From Dysidea avara (lineage: Eukaryota; Porifera; Demospongiae; Dictyoceratida; Dysideidae): a stretch of DNA of 64,000 nt. The position numbers and the translations under genes were made by a program. The stretch lies in contig NC_089279.1 in the NCBI RefSeq assembly GCF_963678975.1, forward strand, positions 30,964,660 through 31,028,659, in the 5' to 3' direction. Positions 56,502-64,000 of the stretch are shown here, in pieces. Positions within the stretch are counted from its first letter, which is position 1; each line of letters opens with the position of its first letter. The notes beneath the pieces are model-generated. The model was not told the origin of the DNA and searched no databases. It was given only the letters and a program-made list of their open reading frames with translations.

Positions 56502-58224
56502 GAAATAACAAGTAATATTTCATCTCTCTACTATATAACAAGCGACCTCAGCTCTGACCGTCACTACTACTCACCTACTAAAACCGCTGATATTAGATCC
56601 ATCACGGGCACAATCTCGGGAACAATGGTGCTGCTGCAGTACTGGGTAGTTTGGGCATCTTTTCTTATTTAATACTAAGGGACTAAAAACACGAGTGCAT
56701 GAGAAAGAAACCAGCCTTACCTGGAGAAGAGGATCCAGCACAACGAGAGAAGGCGGTTCCTGGCCCTCGCTCTCAGCCTTTTTAATCTCGTGAGTACACG
56801 TGATCACAGAAAAGGCGGGCATTTTATACTGTCCGAGATACTGTCAGTATGTGCCCCACAGATTCTACCGGTGAGCGATAGTCCTAAAAGCGTCTCTGAA
56901 GTGGTGTATTCTATGGCGCAAAGTTAGCGCCTCTAGCTACAGGTCAGTTGAGAATGGTGTTGTTCTATTACTCTTGACCAGGGTAGATGATTCCGTCTGA
57001 CAGGTTTTTGTTCATGGCCTACAGACGAACTTATCATCTTGTTAACCATTATAATTATGCTGATCTCCCTGGCCACTTGGCTAGCGATAGCCTGCTAAGT
57101 ATCTCGTCAACATCTAGGAGCTAGGCCTGAACCGCCTGATAAAGTTTTGATCTCCAATTCTTATTGGAACTGTCACAGTAGTTACCAACAGAGACCAACA
57201 TGTTTGTGGCTGCCAGCTCTAGGGAGAAAGCTTTTTATGGTCCTGTTAGTCCTTGATCATACTGGCTTATCTGTTTGTTGGTTGTTTAGGTCACTTCTTA
57301 CCACTGTTGACATCTAATTTATGTAAAGTCCGTTGTCTTCAATAACACTGTGTTTGAGCTATTTTCAAACAAGTTGTGATATCAGAACTGTGGGATGTTA
57401 TGAATCTTGTAACTGTTGATGATTATTGTATGTATGCATGTATGTTGTAATGTACTGCTTTTTTTGTCTTGAGCTACCTGTGTTTCAGCTAGCTGTGTAC
57501 CCCTGAGTATAGGCCCTTGTATATTGTCAATGCGTATGTTATCTTGATAAAATAAGATGTTTCTCTGTTTTTGTAATTAATGTGTGTAGGTGGTTGAGAG
57601 AGATAGCCTTTTCTGGAAGCCTACATAAGGGCTACTACAGAGGCACATGTGGTTTCTGGAAAATCTACCTCCAGAAGAGTTCAAGGTACAGACATATTAC
57701 TATGTTGTACGCAAGGGTGTCTCCAGTGACGCATCCCCTAAGGGATCTGGGAACATGACTAAAACACGGTACATGATGGAAAATGGACTGGCTAACGGAC
57801 TGGAAAAAACCTTGCCTTAAAATATTGCAATATAATCCACAGTACAGTTGCCCCAGAACATCCAGATGATCGCAAAGCGTGGTGCTTACTGTGAAATGTA
57901 CAGTACTAAAAGCAAAATTGTTGCTGTTATGTAACAATCGTACAACTGGTTTACAATCCACTATTTTGTCTGTAGAAGTCATCTCGTACTGTACAACATG
58001 GTCTGCTTTGAAGCCTAGAATGAAGACTCCAACACCTCTCTAGTCTCGTGCCTGAACCACTTTGAAACCAGGCATATTTTATTCGAGCCAATACGGTAGA
58101 TTCAAATTGTGATTGTTCTATTAGGGTGGTTGACTGCTCTATTAGGGTATTTTGATATGAACTTTTGTAATGCGTATATTTATTTATATTTAAATGTATA
58201 TAATATCTTGTCACCTTTAATGCA
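56502..58224. other. gene-free stretch with a motif pair
   Basis: No supported exon. A reverse motif pair lies at about 58110-58150 (GATTGTTCTATTAGGGTGG, GACTGCTCTATTAGGGTAT). Confidence 0.4.
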
Positions 58225-58232
58225 GACATGAC

Positions 58233-58722
58233 CAGTGTTGGGCAAGTTACTTGGAAAAAGTAACTTGTTACATATTACATATTACTTGCAACTGAACCAT
58301 TTAGTTACATATTACATACGTATTACCCATAAAATAAAGTAACTGTAATATTACTACTTATTACATTACTTTTTGTCCACGGCCTTAAGCTGTCACGTGT
58401 GTAACTACCACCTTATTACGTGACATGATTGCATTGTGTAAATGTTGTTTATAAGTAAATAAGCTTCATTCGGTAGGCTTTGTTACTTTGTTGTGGCTAG
58501 GCTTTACTCAGCGACTAGTAACGAGATTAATAACTTCGCTACTTGTAGTAATAATATTACTTAATATATTAGACTCATTACAGTAACTTCATTACTTATG
58601 TAGCATGCCATTTTTAGCAAAGTAACTCGAGTTATAATACTAGTTTTTATACTGTATTTTGTTATATTAATTTGTTACCAGAAAAAGTAATATTATTATG
58701 TAATGTGTTACTCCCAACACTG
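58233..58722. mobile_element. CAGTGTTGGG-type MITE
   Basis: 490 bp. Starts CAGTGTTGGGCAAGTTACTT and ends with GTGTTACTCCCAACACTG. Flanks GACATGAC (58225-58232) and GGCATGAC (58723-58730), an 8-bp duplication with one mismatch. TTAC/GTAA-rich interior. Elements with these ends are common in animal genomes; the superfamily is not fixed here. Confidence 0.9.
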
Positions 58723-59204
58723 GGCATGACCGATAAGTTACTGCTGAATTATTGAGTAGACGAAGCGCAAATGTAACAAAATGTTTGTGTAGGCAAATCT
58801 CGGTGGTGGAAGCGTGTACTGACACACGCTGCTTGGCACACGTGATCTGTTCCGTTTCTTTAGCAACACAACGTGGTGAGTTGGCATCGTCTGAAGCTAC
58901 ACCACAGTGAGACGTTCAAGCAACCATGCACCTGGAAACGGAAACTGTTGATACGCACTCACTTAAGGAGTATTTTTGGCAACTACTGTATGTCCTATTA
59001 GGGTAATGTAACTATGTTCTGTTAGAGTAGTTGAATGGAACTCCAAAAGGGTTGCTTCAATTAGCTCTGCAATATACCAATATGTAGTAATACCGAGCGA
59101 GGTATTAGCAAAGCCACAATACTATATACTGAGCCCCAATACTGAACCGTGATGCCGAAATATCGTGAATACTGAATACATTGTAGTGGTCAATACATTA
59201 TAGT

Positions 59205-59354
59205 TAAAGCACTGCCACGCGCGTGTGTATGAAAAATACAGCACGAGGGGGTGTGTTGAAAAGCTAATACAGAGGCAAAGCCGAGTGCTGTATTTGCCTC
59301 AAGACACCCCCCGAGTGCTGTATTTTTGATACACACAAGCAAGGCGGTGCTTTA
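59205..59354. repeat. foldback element with CAGCACGAGGGGG arms, copy 1
   Basis: TAAAGCACTGCC...TGTGTATGAAAAATACAGCA pairs with TGCTGTATTTTTGATACACA...GGCGGTGCTTTA. A second copy lies at 60617. Both are followed by the same 150-bp text. Confidence 0.85.
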
Positions 59355-60339
59355 AGTGTTATATTGTACTTCCTGGTCATGTGACTTGGAGCGATTTTCT
59401 TTTGTACTCAAACCGCTGCAATTTTTGGTGTACAGGATATTAGTAAATTTTAAAATAATCTATTTCTAGTCGTAGAACGAACCAATAGAGTTAGTTTGGC
59501 TACTTTTAGCAATTTACAATGTCGCGCACAGGATTAATCGTGCTGTCTGAAGTCGTGTTTAAGGTGACACTGAATTGATTAAGTCCAGCCGCACAAAACA
59601 ATTTGTTTCAACCCATGCGCTTAATGAGCTATTTTAGGATGGCCCAAGATTTTGCTAGTGTACAACTTAATCTATGCCTAAAAAGCTGTTGTGATAGCCT
59701 GTGATGTTTTAGTTTAGTATACAAAGTTTCGTGAAATAACATGCCTTCACTTTTAGCCTATATAACTCTGAAGGTTCAAGCCGATTTTTAAATAACTTGG
59801 CCGATGAACAACCTAGCGCTCAGCCACTTCAGTTGCAACTATTTCTCACCTTGTAGAACAATTCTATGCTTTCCTTTTCACTGAAAACAACATGGAAAGT
59901 GGTACATCTGTGGAATACAACATTGGCCAACAACTCCCATCAATCCCGAATTGCAAAATATCGAAGCGTACTATTGTAGAGTAACGCTTATCAATGCCTA
60001 TACCAAATTTTGATGGTCTCTGGTGCATAATTTTGTAGTTATTTAGTCAGAAAGGAGACGGTGTGGCTAGTCAGAGCGCGGTCTGTATAACAGTAATCAC
60101 ACGATGGCAGCTGGTGCCGTTTGTCAGTGAAATAACCAGAAGCTAATCTCTTTACAGCGTCTATAATGTTAGTCCTGTCAACAACAGTAGCTGGGCGGTG
60201 ATACAGAGATTGTTCTATTAGTCCACGAGACCCTTCGCTGTAGTTCATAGATTTCCGCATTTGTTCGCATATTACCACAAACATCCAGTCCAATTAATTT
60301 TGTGTGGCTGCCCTTAATTGGTTCAGTGCCATCTTAAAA

Positions 60340-61325
60340 AGCTTCATGATCAGACGGTCAGTAAGTGTTTACTCAATCTATTTCTAGCCGTAGAAGAAAT
60401 CCATAGGGCTAGTTTGACTGGTTTTTAGTGAATTACTTATGAGGTTGTTTACGTAAAATTCTGCGAATAAATTCCTTGCATACGTTTGCTATATTTGCCC
60501 AATTAAGTGCATAACTGTACTGTATTTGTCCAGTTATGCAGTTAATTGGTACTGTATGGACTATATGATATGTGGCATCACTTTGATCCTCCCACGCAAA
60601 GTACAATATGTTATAGTTAAAGCACCACCACATGTGTGTATGAAAAATAATACAGCACGAGGGGGACGTGTTGAGAGGCTAATACAACATGAGGCGAAGC
60701 CGAGTGCTGTATTTGCATCGAGAAACCCCCCAAGTGCTGTGTTTTTCATACACACAAGCAAGGCAGTGCTTTAAGTGTTATATTGTACTTCCTGATCTCA
60801 TCTGGCTTGGAGCAATTTTCTCTAGTACTCAACCGCTGCGATTTTCGGTGATCAGGATATCAGTAAGTGTTTAAATAATCTATTTCTAGTTGTAGAACAA
60901 ACTAATAGAGTTAGTTTGGCTAGTTTAGCGATTTACAATGTCACGCACGTAATCTATCATACTGTGAGGGGGGTCGTGTTTAAAAAGCTTCGTGATCAGA
61001 CGATCAGTAAGTGTTTATACAACCTACTTCTAGCCGTAGAACGGATTCATAGGGTTAGTTTGGCTGGTTTTAGCGATTTACTTGTGTTGTTTACGAGGTT
61101 GTTTACATAACATTCCTTGAATAAATTCCCCTCATAGCTGTGCTGTATTTGCCCAATTAAGGGCATAACTGTACTGTATTTGCCCAATTAGCTGCATAAC
61201 TGTACTGTACGACTCATACAGTCTGTACTCATACAGTACTGCTATGCAGATAATTGGTACTGTATGAACAATACGATACGTGGCATCGCTTTGATCCTCC
61301 CACACAAAGTACAAAATACAATAAA
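60340..61325. repeat. two related segments around a foldback (segmental duplication)
   Basis: Segment 60345-60610 recurs at 60990-61315 in the same order: CAGTAAGTGTTTA, TCTAGCCGTAGAA, GGTTGTTTAC, TTTGCCCAATTAA, GGCATC.CTTTGATCCTCCCA. The foldback copy 2 (60617-60774) and a third partial unit (60810-60960, also at 59395-59545) lie between. Confidence 0.8.
60617..60774. repeat. foldback element with CAGCACGAGGGGG arms, copy 2
   Basis: TTAAAGCACCACC...TGTATGAAAAATAATACAGC pairs with GCTGTGTTTTTCATACA...AAGGCAGTGCTTTAA. Parallel to 59205-59354 with scattered substitutions. Confidence 0.85.
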
Positions 61326-61544
61326 AAATGAACTGTGTGCTTACAGAATGAGTAGCTGAGTGAAAAGTTTTTACTTTTCTGCCTTCTTGTTTAATTGTGA
61401 TCAGTATGTTATTAATTCAAGGGCTCTAATTATATTTAGCAATACCGAGGTGTCACTTTAACAATATACCAAACAGAGGTTTTTTTGGAAAATACTGCAG
61501 ACCCCTATTTATGTAACCTTTGTGATTAAAGTTTATCATTTATT

Positions 61545-61920
61545 TTTTGTAGGAGAAGAAATTCATGGTGATGGTGTTTATTGAGACTATCTGTTAACTT
61601 GTCAAAGAACTTATAAGCTACATAGTGCCTTGCAACTGCTGGAGGAGATGCATGGGTTATTACAGAACATACAACATAATGGTAAGCATAGTGTGTGTAT
61701 ATCACAGTACTGGGTTGATTGTGTACTGTTTCATGTAGCTTGTGTTACCACCAGTGACGATTAGCAATGTGTTTGTGGTGACACTGATGATGTAACCAAT
61801 GCTGTGTTAAGCTGCTGTTTCCGTTGATGCTCAATTGAGTGAGTGTACATGTTTTGTGGTAGAGACAGGACACTATAAATGTCTCGATTTTAATGTGTTG
61901 TGTGAACAATAAACGTCATT
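61545..61920 (+). repeat. duplicated segment, copy 1 right part
   Basis: Shares with 63590-63965 the order GTAGGAGAAG, TTGAGACTA.CTGTTAACTTGTCA, CTGGAGGAGAT, ATTACAGAACATA, CTGGGTTGATT, GTACTGTTTCATGTAGCTTG, GAGTGAGTGTACAT, TGTGGTAGAGACA. Both copies end near an AATAAA (61909; 63963), so they could be copies of a non-coding transcript. Its left part lies at 58975-59060. Confidence 0.65.
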
Positions 61921-63129
61921 TTGCCCTTTATAAAATTCCTTTTTGTTGCTTATCTATAGTAACAAAACCAAAGTTTTAGTATGTTGTGATGGATAGACAG
62001 TTGAAACAGTAAGAATCTAGTATGACCAATAAATTGCAGGTGTCTTAATCAATCCTAGCTCATGGATCAAAACAGGGTACAGTAGGAAGGTTGGGCTATC
62101 ATTGCATAGGTTTTATCATTAGGAGCGTTCTTTCACCATGTATCTAAATGATTACAGTGTACGTAAAGTTTTCAACCAAGTGTGTGCCCACAGTTGGCAA
62201 AGGCCAACTGGGTGCATGTCTGATTTACTGAAAATGCTTTCTGTAAGATGTGTATGTTTATTTGTTTGTCTGTCCACACCCACACTTGTACGGCAAAGCA
62301 GCTTTCTGGCTAAATTATGCCTGTACTAAACTTCCACATAGGTAAGCTTTGTTTTGAAAGTGGTTATCTTCTCCCAGTTTAAAAATCAGGAGTAGCAACC
62401 TTCTGCAGACTGTGTGGGTGGCCTCCCAATGAGCTTTTCAGGTGTTTGACAACTGAAAAACACTGTAGTAAGCCTTGTAGGCTCCCAGGAAATGCGTATC
62501 TATTCACCTTTTAATGCAGCATGACCCGTACTTATGAAAATTAAGCAGGGGCATATCCAAGATGTTTCGAAGGTGGTTTAATTATAAAAATAATGCATTA
62601 CTATGACTATTTTGTTAGAGTAGTTTGTTATTATAGAATACCCCTGAATGCTGTATTAGGGTATCTCAATCTTTCTGTAGTCACTAATGACTCACTATGT
62701 AGCTAATTACAGTTAAAAGTGGATTAGGAGTTGGTGTTGCACACTAAATCTGTTACTTCTGAGTAAGTTAAAATTTGCAAGGGATTTCTGGAACCCCAGG
62801 AAACATGTCCCTCGGTGGATCAGCCCTGAGGCTTTGTTTAGAGAATTTTTTGGAAAGACAAGAGAAGATAATTTGTGCTTAATTTTGTTGTTTTACATGT
62901 TCTTGGCAGTGCCTAGCAACATATTTCTGGAGTTACAAAGTACAATAGAGTGATTATATTTAATAGTAAATAGATAGATAAAATTGTCCAGCATGGCATC
63001 TGGTTTTTAAAAGTAACTTAGCATTAACATGGCACATAGGCGATGGAACCCCCCCACACACACATACACTTTTTGGCAAAAGGCTCCCCTACTTTTGCCC
63101 AACGTGTGTTAAAAAAGATCAAGGTATTA

Positions 63130-63260
63130 GTTTCTCTAATAGAACAGTTGTATGTATGTTTTACCTGTAATATCACAGTGAAAATATTTTTCAATAGAAT
63201 TGATTGTTCTATTGGAGTATTTAGACTCTTAAGTGTATGTTCTATTAGAGTAGTTGATCA
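63130..63260. repeat. inverted motif array
   Basis: One forward and two reverse copies of the TACTCTAATAGARCAGTCA motif, with GATCAAGGTATTAG at the left and a TAGTTGATC end at the right, so the block forms an inverted repeat without transposon ends. Confidence 0.6.
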
Positions 63261-63479
63261 AAACTTTGTATACAAATGAATGGGCTTTGCTTATCCAAAA
63301 TAAATTCACTCATCTAAACACTTATGATTGAACTGATAATGGAAGTTCCACTGTAAACTTGAGCAGAGAAGAAACATGTATTCAGGAAATAGCTGACAAT
63401 GGCAATATCTTCAGTCACATGAGAACAGGTTTAATTTTGTAAAACTAAAAAAAGGCTTTAAAAATTCTGCTATTACAGT

Positions 63480-63990
63480 TTTTTTACAACTACTGTATGT
63501 TCTGTATATGCGTTCTGTCACAGAAGTTGAATGGAACTCTAAATAGGTTGCATTTGTGAGAAAACTGATTCAAGTTTTATCATTTCTGTAGGAGAAGTGA
63601 TGCTGTTTGTTGAGACTACCTGTTAACTTGTCAGATAACTTGGTTAGTATCTCCATGTACTAAATAGTGTCTTAGAGTTGTGTACTGTTTTAGCAACTAC
63701 TGGAGGAGATCACATGGATTATTACAGAACATATAAATGGTATGCATAATGATGTATCACAGTGCTGGGTTGATTACAGCTGTGTACTGTTTCATGTAGC
63801 TTGTGTCACCGCCAGTGATGAGTAGTAGTTATAACACTGCAACTTTGTGTCAAGCTTCTGGTTCCTCTGCTTCTCAACCGAGTGAGTGTACATATTCTGT
63901 GGTAGAGACATAATATAAATGCCTTTGAATAACATCTATACAGTTTCAATGTGTATTATGTGAATAAAAAAGTTCTGACACTCTGTTCAC
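63480..63990 (+). repeat. duplicated segment, copy 2 (continuous)
   Basis: Joins without a gap the texts found apart at 58975-59060 (CAACTACTGTATGT, GTTGAATGGAACTC) and 61545-61920. It therefore looks like the uninterrupted form. No coding potential seen. Confidence 0.65.
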
Positions 63991-64000
63991 ACTACCTTCT

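Noticed and set aside
56031-56672. Short plus-strand frames of 67 and 107 residues
   Set aside because: The second overlaps a hAT fragment, and neither shows domain features or splice context.

Overview
The window is eukaryotic and almost certainly animal DNA. It is AT-rich, has spliced genes with GT-AG introns, and is dominated by mobile-element debris. The recognisable coding pieces are animal families: a membrane protein with a TRAF/MATH domain, a death-domain exon, the 3' half of an adhesion-type GPCR, sushi (CCP) and EGF exons, and a SAM-domain gene. An early-branching animal such as a demosponge would fit. That is inference; nothing in the window names the species.

Layout. 1-6.5 kb: a one-exon MATH-domain membrane protein (minus), a 5'-inverted LINE tail and a death-domain exon (minus). 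6.9-14.3 kb: nested cut-and-paste transposons with readable target duplications. 16.35-18.70 kb: last exons of an adhesion GPCR (plus). 23.4-24.9, 34.5-35.0 and 41.8-43.2 kb: minus-strand sushi and EGF exons that read right to left as one possible EGF-sushi protein, with introns stuffed with repeats. 28.76-31.78 kb: a dead non-LTR retrotransposon. 32.6-41.7 kb: minisatellite, nested transposons and foldbacks. 44.2-49.3 kb: a head-to-head pair (zinc-finger gene minus, SAM gene plus) around a 143-bp shared promoter, then a third unrecognised spliced gene (plus). 49.3-64 kb: no convincing gene; minisatellites, several short transposons with clear target duplications, and a rearranged segmental duplication.

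The most informative results are structural. (1) A family of about 445-bp hAT-like non-autonomous elements has four complete copies here, each with an 8-bp target duplication. All carry a paired internal motif, TACTCTAATAGARCAGTCA, that also occurs outside the family roughly 30 times across the window. (2) Paralogous empty sites inside the window confirm three younger insertions. (3) A foldback family of five diverged copies shares the core AAAAAGTACTGAAACAAG. (4) The head-to-head zinc-finger/SAM pair shares a promoter with two CACGTG boxes, and both genes carry one in-frame TAA plus one 1-nt frame break. Similar single-base breaks in the EGF, GPCR and LINE reading frames mean base-level assembly error must be considered alongside true decay.

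There are no rRNA genes, CRISPR arrays or bacterial-style operons. Exon boundaries were worked out by hand from splice signals and reading frame; transcript data were not available.
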